From JACXTP01 sp963827905 (lineage in GTDB: Archaea; Thermoplasmatota; Thermoplasmata; Methanomassiliicoccales; UBA472): DNA of 64,000 nt. The stretch spans positions 62,001-126,000 of the forward strand of contig CAWHCB010000010.1 of assembly GCA_963827905.1 (NCBI GenBank), written 5' to 3'. The notes under the pieces are model-generated. The model did not search any database. It was not told where the DNA came from and saw only the letters and a list, made by a program, of their open reading frames with translations. How positions within the stretch are numbered: the first letter of the stretch is position 1; each line of letters begins with the position of its first letter. Below, piece by piece: positions 27,206-37,171 of this stretch. The position numbers and the translations under genes were made by a program.

Positions 27206-28666
27206 ATGGGGACGAAACGGTTTTGCATATTGCATTCCAACGACATGCACGGGGACTTCCTGGCAGAGGGAAAGGACGGGGGGAAGAGCGTCGGAGGCCT
27301 GGCCCTGCTCTCTGCCTACATCAATAAGGTCAGGAAGGAGGAGAAGAACGTCCTGTACATGATCGCTGGGGACATGGTGCAGGGCTCTCTTATCGATAGC
27401 GAGTACAAGGGCATCTCCACCATGGGCATCATGAACTACCTGGCCCCGGACGTGGTCACCTTGGGCAACCATGAGTTCGACTATGGTCTGGCCCACCTGC
27501 TCTTCCTGGAGAAGGTGGCGAACTTCCCGGTGGTGAACGCCAACCTCTACATCAAACCAGGTAACAAACGCCTCATGCGGCCTTTCGTCATCCTGGAGAA
27601 GGACGGGTTCAGCATCCTGGTGACGGGCATCATCACGGAGAAGGTCATGGACCAGATCAAAGGCGACAACCTCATCGGGAGCTTCGTCACCTTGGAGGAG
27701 GCCAGCAACGAGGTGGGCCGCATCTGCAACGCCTACCGGAACGAGGACATAGACCTGACCGTTCTGCTGACGCACATCGGTCTGGAGTCGGATGTGGAGT
27801 TCGCCAGGCTTTTGAGGCCGGAATGGGGGGTGGACCTGATCATCGGAGGGCATTCGCACAGCATCATCGAGAAGCCGTTGGAGGAGAATGGCATCATCAT
27901 TGTCACCGCCGGGACTGGCACCGATCAGATCGGCCGGTTGGACATCGAGGTGGACGATGAGACCAACCACATCATCGGCTACCAATGGCGGCTCGTGACC
28001 GTGGACGATGCCATGGTCACCCCGGACAATGAGCTGGAGGGCTACATAGCCTCCTTCCAGTCAAAGGTGGACAACAAGTACAACTCCATGCTGAGCAAAC
28101 TGACGTATAAGCACACCCATCCCAAACGCGAGGTGGAGACGGAGATCGGCAACCTGTTCGCCGATGCCCTGGCGGAGATGTTGGGGTGCGACCTGGTGCT
28201 CCTTGCCAGCGGGTCCATTCGCTCCAAGGAGATCGGTCCGGTTGTGACACTTAGGGACCTGATGACCTGTTTCCCCTACAACGATGTCCTTACCAGCTTT
28301 ACGGTGACGGGGGAACAGCTGCGGCGTATCTTCGCCAACGTGATGCGTCCGTCCAATCGGAACGGGGAGGGCGAGTGCTATCAGGTCAATTCCAAGGTGA
28401 GAGCGGTTCACGATGACCGGACGGGCGAGTTGACGGAACTTGAGCTTGGACGGCAAACCGGTCGTCGATGGCGGGCCATTATTCACTCGTGCTCCAAGGT
28501 TACCATGCACGGAATGCTGGCACCTACCTTGGGAGTGACATTGGAGGAGCTCAGCGCCATCAAGGCGAAGGTGGTCTCCACCTCGGCGCGTGAGGTTTTG
28601 GAGGAGTGGTTGCGCGACCATCAGAATGTGGGTCGGAAGGTGGAGGGGAGGCTGACATTCGTATGA
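27206..28666 (+). CDS. 5'-nucleotidase/2',3'-cyclic phosphodiesterase-like metallophosphoesterase (cytosolic)
   Basis: UshA-type two-domain enzyme. Metallophosphatase motifs HSNDMHG, GDMVQG, GNHEFDYG, LLTHIG and GGHSH are all present in the first ~290 residues; the C-terminal domain binds the nucleotide. No signal peptide is present, so unlike bacterial UshA it should act inside the cell. Between about 28440 and 28540 the reading frame shifts three times by +1 and returns: the alternative frames read SLDGKPVVDGG then HYSLVLQGYHARNAGTYL, the expected family sequence. The open frame is therefore intact only by chance and about 33 residues are wrong. Confidence 0.85.
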   Translation: MGTKRFCILHSNDMHGDFLAEGKDGGKSVGGLALLSAYINKVRKEEKNVLYMIAGDMVQGSLIDSEYKGISTMGIMNYLAPDVVTLGNHEFDYGLAHLLFLEKVANFPVVNANLYIKPGNKRLMRPFVILEKDGFSILVTGIITEKVMDQIKGDNLIGSFVTLEEASNEVGRICNAYRNEDIDLTVLLTHIGLESDVEFARLLRPEWGVDLIIGGHSHSIIEKPLEENGIIIVTAGTGTDQIGRLDIEVDDETNHIIGYQWRLVTVDDAMVTPDNELEGYIASFQSKVDNKYNSMLSKLTYKHTHPKREVETEIGNLFADALAEMLGCDLVLLASGSIRSKEIGPVVTLRDLMTCFPYNDVLTSFTVTGEQLRRIFANVMRPSNRNGEGECYQVNSKVRAVHDDRTGELTELELGRQTGRRWRAIIHSCSKVTMHGMLAPTLGVTLEELSAIKAKVVSTSAREVLEEWLRDHQNVGRKVEGRLTFV

Positions 28667-28780
28667 TGGTTCTTTTCTAATTGAGATAAGAGGCAGCCAC
28701 TACTTTCCGGTTGCAAATTGACGCCACCGTAATCCACAGTTACATATCGTCTCTCATGCCGTTATGATTTTGGGGATTAG

Positions 28781-29444
28781 ATGGGCAAGTTGGCTGATTA
28801 TATCGGGAAATACTGGGCAGGGGCGGAGGTCATGTATGCGGTGATAATCGCCATGACCTTCACCAGCGTCCTATGGAACGTGGAGTTTGCTCCTGATTTC
28901 ATCAAGGAGAACATCGTGCAGACGGCTTTGGCCTGTTGCATCGCCTGGGGTGTTCGCCGATGGACTTTTCTATATCTGGGAAAGGAAATATATCCTGAAC
29001 CAGGAGAGACAGATCGTTTCGATGTCGAAGGACGTACGGCCGTAGACAGGAAGCGGTCGACCAGGTCCGATCACAATTGGATGACTCCATCCTGCGCAAT
29101 ATCGAACCAAAAAAGAGGGAGAGGCTCTATCTAGGGCTCGTAAATGAACTGGCAGATGTCGATGGGGTCGCAGGTCTGGATCGAGGCTGGGCCATCAGGA
29201 TCCTCTCTGGCACCATCATCCTCGCCGCCATCGCAGGCGTTCTGATACTGGCCCCGATCTTACTTCCTCGAGCCTCTGAGCACCGCCATCCTGGTCTCCA
29301 ACGTCCTCGGGATCTTGTTGCTGTTCGCGGTGGGCTTCAACCGGGCCTACGGTAAACCTCTGCCATTGAGGTTCGTGAACGGTGGTGCGGCGGCGGTCGT
29401 GGGACTGATCATCGCCTTGATAACCACCTATCCTCGGGGGCTGA
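28781..29444 (+). pseudogene. VIT-like multispan membrane protein with four frame breaks
   Basis: Five hydrophobic helices emerge if four +1 breaks (near 28952, 29040, 29262 and 29432) are crossed: MYAVIIAMTFTSVLW, then CIAWGVADGLFYIWERKYIL, then ILSGTIILAAIAGVLILAPIL, then ILLLFAVGFNRAYG, and finally AAAVVGLIIALITTYLGG ending at the TGA at 29442-29444. The helix pattern and the soluble insert with Glu and Asp resemble VIT1/CCC1-type iron/manganese transporters. That assignment is a guess from layout only. Confidence 0.55.
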
Positions 29445-29518
29445 TCATTGCTCTAAGGCTGACCAGAAGGAAGGTCTTTCGACCTCACCATATTAATTCG
29501 ACCCGCCAATACTCGAAC

Positions 29519-30862
29519 ATGCATCTGGAGAGGGACAGCTTGGATGCCTTGCGGACTGCATTGGGAATGATGGAAGAGGGTTTCGCCCCAATTCCCGATG
29601 CAGGGGATAGTGTTGGACGTCAGAAAGGATGAATGAGGTCTTGGCAGAGGTGGCGATGCGCATGAGGGACAATTATCCCTATCCACACCCCCTCTACGCT
29701 GGACAGATGTTGAAACCCCCTCATCCAGTGTCCAAGGCCGCCTACATGCTCTCACTTTGGATCAATCCCAACAACCATGCCCTAGATGGTGGAAAGGCCA
29801 GCTCTCAGATGGAGAAGGAGGCCGTGGCGGACCTGGCAAGGATGTTCGGGTACGAACGTCACCTCGGTCACCTGACCGGAGGGGGCACGATGGCGAACAT
29901 GGAGGCACTATGGGTCTCGAGCCGACTCACGTCCAGGAATGAGAGTGCTGGCCTCCGACCAGGCCCATTACACCCATTCTCGACTGTGCGAGGTCCTCGG
30001 GGTTCGTTTCACCGCCGTGAGGAGCGATGGGAGGTGCCGCATGGACATGGATGCGTTGAGGGAGGAACTGACCAAGGGGGATGTGGGCACCGTGGTCGCC
30101 ACCCTCGGGACCACAGGGACCGGTTCATTGGACCCTTTACCTGAGATCCTGGCCCTCGCTCGTGAGCATGGTTTCAGAGTGCATGTGGACGCGGCCTATG
30201 GTGGTTACTTCAAACTGGTGGAGGGCTTGGACCGATATGCCCGCGGGGTTTTCGATGTCATCGCCGAGGCCGATTCCATCGTCATCGACCCCCATAAACA
30301 TGGCATGCAGCCCTATGGTTGCGGTTGCATCCTGTTCAAGGACCCGTCGGTGGGACGGTTCTACCAGCATGACTCACCCTATACATATTTCACCTCGGGC
30401 ACGCTCCACCTGGGGGAGATCAGCCTAGAATGCTCCCGCGCCGGGGCCGGGGCGGTGGCTTTGTGGGCCACGCAGAGGATGTTCCCACTGGATCCCAACG
30501 GCGAGTTCGCGAAAAACCTGGAGCGATGCCATCTCGCGGCCATGTCGCTTTTTTCCAGGTTGGAAGGCGACGGACGCTTCAGGACCATCATGGCCCCGGA
30601 GCTCGACATCGTGGTATGGGCGCCTAAGGCCATGTCCATCACCGAGACCTCGCTCCTTTCGGATAGGCTGTTCGAAACGGCGGAGAGGAACGGCCTGTTT
30701 CTCGCCAAGTTCAGGATGCCCTCGCTGAAGTTCCGCTCCATATGGCCTGATGTGGTGATCGACGATGATAACGTCACATTGCTCCGGTCCTGCCTTATGA
30801 AACCTGAGCATCTCGCCTGGATGGAGGATATTTGGACAGAGGCTAAGCATGTCCATGGATGA
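29519..30862 (+). CDS. PLP-dependent group II decarboxylase/aminotransferase-like protein, frameshifted
   Basis: Fold-type I PLP enzyme related to aromatic-L-amino-acid, glutamate and tyrosine (MfnA) decarboxylases. Visible: HLTGGGTMANMEAL (phosphate cup), VHVDAAYGG (Asp and Ala contacts to PLP) and IDPHKHGMQPYG (Schiff-base Lys). N-terminal part NYPYPHPLYAGQM and INPNNHALDGG match the family. Breaks: a net double shift between about 29590 and 29628, and a +1 near 29933. The substrate is not readable; tyrosine (methanofuran synthesis), aspartate or glutamate are all possible. Confidence 0.8.
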
Positions 30863-30868
30863 TGCCCA

Positions 30869-30894
30869 CCATCATTAGGGACATCAAATGATGG
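30869..30894. terminator. Hairpin between convergent genes
   Basis: CCATCATT (30869-30876) and AATGATGG (30887-30894) make an 8-bp stem with a 10-base loop between the decarboxylase stop and the convergent gene. Probably a bidirectional 3'-end structure; there is no T-run. Confidence 0.45.
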
Positions 30895-30918
30895 GGGCCG
30901 GTCCTTTGACGGTCCTGC

Positions 30919-31398
30919 TCATTCCTTTTTCTTCTCCAGCACCCAACAGCAGACGGGGTCGCCGTTCGTTATCATCTGGGTGAACCGGCATTGATGTTCT
31001 GGGTCGACACGGGTGCACATCCCATTGGTGAATATCTCATGGACCGCCTTGCAAGCCTCAACTTGGCCATTGCGCCAGGGGCACTTCGAACCACCCACGC
31101 GAACGATCATGCTTGAGGTCCGCTCCATCTCGATGTGGTCGATCCCGAGGAACTCCTCGGCGAGATTGGTGACCTCTCCGATCTTGTTCAGATCGTCGCC
31201 CTGGATCTCGTATAGGTCGATTATCGCGTCGGCGAACATCTTCCCCGCCTCCATTATGTGAGGGCGAAGCTCGTCCACGGCGGGTGCGCTGGCCACTGAG
31301 TCGACATAGGTTTGGATCTGTATCAGAATGAAATCCCTGAGTATCTCCTTCTCCAAGGCCGCTCTTTGCTCAGCACCGATCTTGTTGGGGTCGATCAT
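30919..31398 (-). CDS. L-2-amino-thiazoline-4-carboxylic acid hydrolase-like protein
   Basis: 159-residue soluble protein with a helical N-terminal half and a Cys-rich C-terminal half (SKCPWRNGQVEACKAVH, MCTRVDPEHQCRFTQ, GDPVCCWVLEKKK). This Cys/His arrangement and the closing GDPxCxW are typical of the ATC-hydrolase-like family (PF14196 type), whose archaeal members have no proven activity. The ATG at 31398 is favoured over the open frame to 31470, with an AT-rich TATA-like TTAAATATACC at 31427-31437. Each half of the protein at 50.4-51.5 kb looks related. Confidence 0.65.
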   Translation of the reverse strand: MIDPNKIGAEQRAALEKEILRDFILIQIQTYVDSVASAPAVDELRPHIMEAGKMFADAIIDLYEIQGDDLNKIGEVTNLAEEFLGIDHIEMERTSSMIVRVGGSKCPWRNGQVEACKAVHEIFTNGMCTRVDPEHQCRFTQMITNGDPVCCWVLEKKKE

Positions 31399-31470
31399 GA
31401 TTATCGAGTGGAATCTGTAATCATAGGTATATTTAATTGATTTATATTGAGAATTAAGAATCCATGTCAA

Positions 31471-31905
31471 TCCGCCGCTTCACCAAGTGCATTGGATGAT
31501 GCTAGGCAGGTTTTGACGGCATCATATGGCTGAGGCGGACCTTATCTGATGGAGTACGATGGCATTGGAGAAAGGTGGTAACGTCTTAGAACAAAAGGTT
31601 AAAGACCATCGGGCTTCGATGACACCTATGGTATCCTGTTGGTCATCGGACCGTCCTCTCCTCCTTGAACGACTATTCTTCCCAGGAGACCTCTTTGCCA
31701 GGGAGGGATCGGTCTCGTCCATGTAAAAGAGGGCGATGATGGCGTTCTCGGTCTTCTTCATCCTTTCTCTTGATCCCTTTGAGCGATAGGGTGATGCTCA
31801 TCGCATGCCATCCTGACAGTGCCTCAGAGCCATTCCTTCTCCCATCCATAGCAATCATTAACTAAGGTCAACTCCAATTCGAGAAACAGATCTTGGGGAT
31901 GAGCC
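31471..31905. other. Gene-poor region before the ABC exporter operon
   Basis: About 430 bases with no gene I can support. A minus-strand open stretch at 31522-31761 lacks a convincing ribosome site, and its sequence after 32 residues turns Arg/Ser-rich. The right end carries the promoter of the ABC exporter operon. No repeat or RNA gene was seen. Confidence 0.35.
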
Positions 31906-33675
31906 ATGTACTTAGGCAATTTAGTGAAGATGACCACGTTGTACAAGAAATCATGGAAGTTCGTCCTGATCTCTCAGATCTTTGTGTTAGCTAGTTGTGT
32001 TATGATGATCCTGATCCCATCGGAGGTTCAGAATCTCATAAACAACGGTGTCCTGTTGGGGGAGGCTGGTCGGGATGTCATCATCCAATCATCCCTCCGC
32101 ATCATGCTCTTCGCTTTCCTCTATGCGGTCTTCATGTTACTGAGCATCATGATGGCGGTCGCGTTCGCGGAGGGAACGGGCAACTACATCCGAACCAGGG
32201 CCTTCGAGAAGATAGAGGCCTATTCGTTCAAGAACTTCGACCAGTACCCCACTGGAGAGTTGATGAGCCGTCTGACCAACGACATCTACCAGATCAACAT
32301 CGCGGTTCAGTTGTCCATGCGCTTCTTGCTGGCAGCCCCGTTCACCATCATCATCGCGGTCGTCGCCGTCCTGGTCTTTAGCCCAGACCTCGCTTGGATC
32401 TTCTTGATAGCCATACCATTGATGGCGATCGTCTTGGCAGTGGTCGCCATCAAACTGCAGAAGCAATACAAGGAGCGTCAGAAAAAACTGGACGACATGA
32501 ACAATGTGCTCCAAGAGGACTTCTCTGGCATACGAGTGACCAAGGCGTTCATGCGCCAAGACTATGAGAACCAACGATATGACGGTGTGAACCAAAGTTA
32601 CCGCAAGGCCGCGGAAAAGCCTATGAGGACGCAATATTGGATCTTGCCAAGCATGTTCGGCGTCATTGGCATTTCGACGGCGCTCGCCCTCTGGGTCGGA
32701 GGACCTGCGGCCATAGACGACCCGGCAGCGGTAGGGCAGCTGGTGGCCTTCAGCCAATACCTCCTGATGATCCTGGTGCAGATGTTCAATCTGGCCATCC
32801 TATTGCCCCAGCTCTCCTCGGCGGACATCTCCGCGGGAAGGATCTATGACATGATAAAGACCGAACCCACCGTCAAGGACCCGCCAGAGCCGAGGATCGT
32901 TGACCCGGCCACGATAAAGGGAAGGGTTGTGTTCGAGAACGTATCCTTCAGTTACGCCGGACCAGGTTCCAAGGAGACTGTCAAGAACATCAATCTGGTC
33001 GCCGAGCCAGGCCAGATCGTCGCCTTCCTCGGATCTACCGGATGCGGCAAGTCCACCATAGTGAACCTGATACCCCGTTTCTATGACGTGACATCGGGTC
33101 GTATCACCATCGATGGGATCGACGTCAGGGAGCTCCCCCAACAACTGCTCCGCCAGATAGTGGTCCCGGTCATGCAGGAGTCCATCCTCTTCAGCGGCGA
33201 CCTGAGGCAGAACATCAAGATGGGGATGCCAGAGGCAACGGACGATGAGATGGAGGCCAGCGCCAAGGCGGCTGACGCCCATGAGTTCATCATGAGCAAT
33301 CAAGAGGGTTATGATCGACGCGTCTCGCGCAAAGGGGCGAACTTCTCCGGTGGGACAGAGGCAGCGCATCTGCATAGCGCGAGGCGTGTGCGCCAATCCA
33401 CGCGTCCTGATCATGGACGACAGCACCAGCGCGGTGGACGTGACCACAGAGAGCCGCATCCAGGGCGAACTCAAGAAGATCTTGGCCAACACCACCAATT
33501 TCATAGTGGCCCAACGCATCAGCACCGTCCTCCTGGCCGATAAGATCGTCCTTCTCGAGAACGGGGAGATCGTCGGCGGTAAGGGAACCACGAAGAGTTG
33601 ATGACCACTAGTCCTCTGTATCAAGAGATATTCAATTCTCAACTTGGCGGACTGCGCCCGGAGGACTACCAATGA
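31906..33675 (+). CDS. ABC exporter half-transporter with degenerate ATPase site, frameshifted
   Basis: Type IV (MsbA/MDR-like) exporter subunit: six-helix membrane domain (about 1-310) fused to an ATPase. Walker A is GSTGCGKST, signature FSGGQRQR, Walker B RVLIMDDSTSAVD. The catalytic Glu after Walker B is replaced by Asp, as in the degenerate site of heterodimeric exporters such as TM287/288. Breaks lie near 33345 (+1) and 33580; read through, it ends with LGGLRPEDYQ at 33675, overlapping the next ATG as ATGA. It pairs with the following gene. Confidence 0.88.
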
Positions 33676-35470
33676 CGACGAACGAGCCGGTGAAAAAAGC
33701 TCCGCCGAAGGGACGGGGAAACGTCTCTTGTTGTACCTTACTGCCAGCAAGATCAAGTTGGTGGCATGCTTGGCCCTTTTGGGCATAGGCACGTTGTGCT
33801 TCATCTTGATCCCCATCTTGCTCGGTCAGGCGGTCACCAAGATCGAGCAAGGGGCCACCGACGATGACCTGTATCGGATGGCGATGTTCATGCTCGTCTT
33901 GGCCGGAGTGGCCTTTGCGACCATATTCACCGCCTACCAGCTCCTTTCGTCTATCACGCAAGGGGCACTGTTCAAATTGAGGAAGGAACTGTTCCAGCAC
34001 ACCCAAGAGCTGTCATTGAACTTCTTCGACCGTCAGCCCATCGGCGAGCTGATGAGCAGCGTCACCAATGACATCGATGCCATCGCGGCCTTGTTCCAAG
34101 GGCCGCTGGGAAGCATAATATTCGGTGCCTTCCTGCTGGTGATCATCGCTGTGTCGATGGTGGTGTTGAACCCCATCATGGCGATGGTCGCGCTGCTGGT
34201 GATCCCGGTCATGTTATTGATCATCTGGGGTCTTTCACGCATCGCCAGACCGGTCTACAAACAATTACAGGAGAGGCTGGCGAACCTCAGTGGTTTCGGG
34301 GAGGAGACGCTTGCGGGCGCCAAGACCCTGATAGCCTACGGGCCTCTGAGGCCAAGGTGGAGACGATGGACCTCACCAGTCGAGAGGTCAGGGACGTGGG
34401 GGCCAAGGCACAGCTGCTCGGCCTCATAATCGGCCCGATGATCGCGATGGCCGCCTATATCGGGGTGGCGGTGGTGGCCTTGACCGGTTCTGCCATGTTC
34501 CTCAACGACAACTTGGATTTGGGGGAGCTGGTCACTTTCATCAACCTGTCGGTCCTATTGATAATGCCATTGTTCGCCATTTTCTTCAATTACAATTTCA
34601 TCCTCCAGGCTTTGGCGGGAGCGAAACGCATCTTCCGCATCATCGACGAGGTCCCGAAGATCATGGACAAGCCCAATGCCACGGACCTACCACCGATCGA
34701 AGGGCATGTGGTCTTCCAGGATGTCGATTTCAGCTATGTCAAGGGGAAGAAGATCCTCAAGAAGAACAGCTTCACGGCCACCCCTGGCCAGAAGATCGGG
34801 TTGTGCGGTCCGACGGGAGCGGGGAAGAGCACCATCATCAACATCCTCACCCGATACTATGACATCGATTCTGGAAGCATAACCGTCGATGGCCATAGCA
34901 TCTACGACGTCACGCAGGCCAGCCTGCGTGGTCAGATCGGGGTGGTGCTGCAGGAGGCATTCCTTTTCTCCGACACGGTGATGAACAACCTCAAGTACGC
35001 CAGGGAAGGCGCGACGGACGACGAGTGCATCGCTGCGGCCAAGAAGGCCAACTGCCATGATTTCATCATGTTGCTCCCGGAAGGGTACCAGACGGTCCTG
35101 ACGGAGGGCGGCGCGAACCTCAGCCAAGGCCAAAGGCAATTGATCACCATCGCCCGGGCCATGGTGGCCAACCCGCGCATGCTCATATTGGATGAGGCCA
35201 CGAGCAACGTGGACACTAGGACCGAGAAGATGATCCAGGAGGCCATCAAGGAACTGCAAAGGGGTAGGACCAGCTTCGTGATCGCCCACCGTCTCAGCAC
35301 CATTAAGGATTCCAATCGGATATTGGTCATCAATAGTGGTGAGATCGTGGAGCAAGGGCACGCACGATGAGCTCATGGCCAAAAAAGGATTCTACTATAA
35401 CCTTTACATCAGCCAGTACAAGGGGAGGGTGGGGTCGGTCCTTCCTTCCACTGGGGGTGCGTCAGCATGA
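33672..35470 (+). CDS. ABC exporter half-transporter with canonical ATPase site, frameshifted
   Basis: Partner of the preceding exporter half. Six membrane helices, then Walker A GPTGAGKST, signature NLSQGQRQ and Walker B MLILDEATSNVD with the catalytic Glu present. Breaks near 33715, 34350 and 35352 split it; the final shift gives GTHDELMAKKGFYYNLYISQ and a stop at 35468-35470. ATGA overlaps at both ends tie three genes into one operon. The substrate may be a peptide, lipid or drug and cannot be told. Confidence 0.87.
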
Positions 35471-35982
35471 CCTCAAAGGACGCCTTCAATCAAGATGAGT
35501 GGAAATCCCTCGTGATGGCCGGGACCTGGATAGGTCATGCTATAATCATAGCGGACACCCCGAGGCGGGCAAGGAAGGAGCTCAAGGCCCTTAGGAACGG
35601 CTTCGAACTGGCGGCCAAGAAATACCCAGGGAATGGACTCATCGGGGCGGTCATTCCCGAAGCAAAGGCCGCAGCTCAGGCAGAAATCGACGCCAAGACC
35701 ATGTATGCCAAGAAAGAGGAGAACATGCAGCGCATCCTGGCCGACCTCCAGGTCACAGCTTATGCCTTGAAGATCGTCGAGGGGAAGGAATCGACGGATT
35801 TCAAGAGATGGCTCATGAACATAGGGGAATTGACAGCATTGGCGGTCCGTGACGAGGAGTTCGCCATGATCGGTATGCCAGGCGATGAGATAAGTCGTCT
35901 GGAGAAGAGGGTGCTCAGAACGATTGCGAATGAACTGGGCCTGATCCCTTATAAGGTGGACATAGACCTGATGAAAAAGTGA
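35467..35982 (+). CDS. Conserved helical protein in the ABC exporter operon
   Basis: Not recognised. 171 residues, soluble, mostly helical, rich in Ala, Lys and Glu (AAQAEIDAKTMYAKKEENMQRI), with no signal peptide and no Cys. It overlaps the exporter stop by ATGA and is surely translationally coupled, so a role with the exporter (substrate delivery, regulation or resistance) is a fair guess. Ends convergently with ppk2. Confidence 0.75.
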   Translation: MTSKDAFNQDEWKSLVMAGTWIGHAIIIADTPRRARKELKALRNGFELAAKKYPGNGLIGAVIPEAKAAAQAEIDAKTMYAKKEENMQRILADLQVTAYALKIVEGKESTDFKRWLMNIGELTALAVRDEEFAMIGMPGDEISRLEKRVLRTIANELGLIPYKVDIDLMKK

Positions 35983-36026
35983 ATTGGGTCCACCATCGGC
36001 GGACCTTACCACCATCAGGCCTTTCC

Positions 36027-36929
36027 CTATTTTTCATTCTTCAACTGCCTCTTGGCCTTCTTCAGCTCCTCGATCTGTGCATCGGTCACTTTGGGGTAGC
36101 TCAGGTCCATGTCCTCTATCTTCCCCGCGATGACGTCCGCGACCAAGGCGCGCGCCGCCCATTTGTAGTCGGCCGGAATGATGTACCAGGGAGCCCAACT
36201 GGTGCTGGTCTTGCTGAGCATAGTGTTGTATGCGGAGATATAGTCGTCCCAGTACCCCCGTTCCTTAAGGTCGGCCGGGGAGACCTTCCAATATTTCTCC
36301 TTGTCCTTCAGGCGGTCCATCAACCTCCGTTTCTGCTCCTCCTTGGAGATATGCAGGAAGAACTTGAGGATCAAGGTCCCATTCTCGTCCAGGTGCCTTT
36401 CGAACGCATTGATGTCGGCGTAGCGTCTCTCCCAGAACTTATCGCCACGTTTCCCAGGTGGCAGACGTTGGCCTTCCAGTATCTCAGGGTGTACTCGGAC
36501 GACGAGGACGTCCTCATAGTAGGAACGGTTGAAGATCCCTATCTCCCCCTTTGCTGGAAGGGCCTTGGAATGGCGCCATAGGAAGTCGTGGTCGAGCTCC
36601 TCCGAAGATGGTACCTTGAAGCTCGTCACCCGGCACCCTTGGGGATTGACGCCAGACATGACATGACGGATGGTCCCATCCTTTCCCGCTGTGTCCATTC
36701 CTTGGAGGACTATAAGCACGGAGTGGATGTCGTTAGCCCAAAGCAGCTCTTGAGATGCGGCAAGGGCTTGACGGTTATGCTCCAATATCCTTAGTGCGGC
36801 CTCCTTGACCACATCCTCCCCTGCCTTCTTCAGATCCTCATTCTGCGCCCATCCCGTCTCATAGTCCTTAAGATCGATCTTCTTGCCTGGCTTAACCATG
36901 ATCTTTTGGATCAGTTCCTTATTGATCAT
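36027..36929 (-). CDS. ppk2: Polyphosphate kinase 2 family protein
   Basis: PPK2-type enzyme, which transfers phosphate between polyphosphate and nucleotides (usually making NDP or NTP from polyphosphate). The 300-residue single-domain product has Walker A GMDTAGKDGT, the following VNPQGCRVTSFKVPS, HDFLWR, IGIFNRSYYEDVLV (Walker B-like region) and the lid ERHLDENGT. One-domain length suggests a class I or III enzyme; class cannot be settled from sequence alone. Stand-alone gene on the minus strand. Confidence 0.92.
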   Translation of the reverse strand: MINKELIQKIMVKPGKKIDLKDYETGWAQNEDLKKAGEDVVKEAALRILEHNRQALAASQELLWANDIHSVLIVLQGMDTAGKDGTIRHVMSGVNPQGCRVTSFKVPSSEELDHDFLWRHSKALPAKGEIGIFNRSYYEDVLVVRVHPEILEGQRLPPGKRGDKFWERRYADINAFERHLDENGTLILKFFLHISKEEQKRRLMDRLKDKEKYWKVSPADLKERGYWDDYISAYNTMLSKTSTSWAPWYIIPADYKWAARALVADVIAGKIEDMDLSYPKVTDAQIEELKKAKRQLKNEK

Positions 36930-37171
36930 CCGATACTACCTCCATATGAAATGCACAACGACCGGGTTTGCAAAGATCAAACAAGCCATTGGACCAATAT
37001 GATAAAGTCGTGAAGATGGTATTTAATAATCATCATCAAGCAACCGAATGTTCCGTCATGGTGGGCATATTGGAGCGGTAGAGAGGATATAGGTTGAAAA
37101 ATAGGACTGGCATGGACCAAGATGCTTATTAATGGCCGAACGATTATTTATCAAAGGACCAGGCAGGAGAT

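Noticed and set aside
29519..29632. Continuation of the VIT-like frame into a separate small gene
   Set aside because: Its second half (MHLERDSLDALRTALGMMEE) fits the missing N-terminus of the PLP decarboxylase once indels are allowed.
31522..31761. Possible 79-residue minus-strand protein (MKKTENAIIALFYMDETDPS...)
   Set aside because: The first ~25 residues look protein-like, but no promoter or ribosome site fits and the rest is Arg/Ser-rich; not supported.
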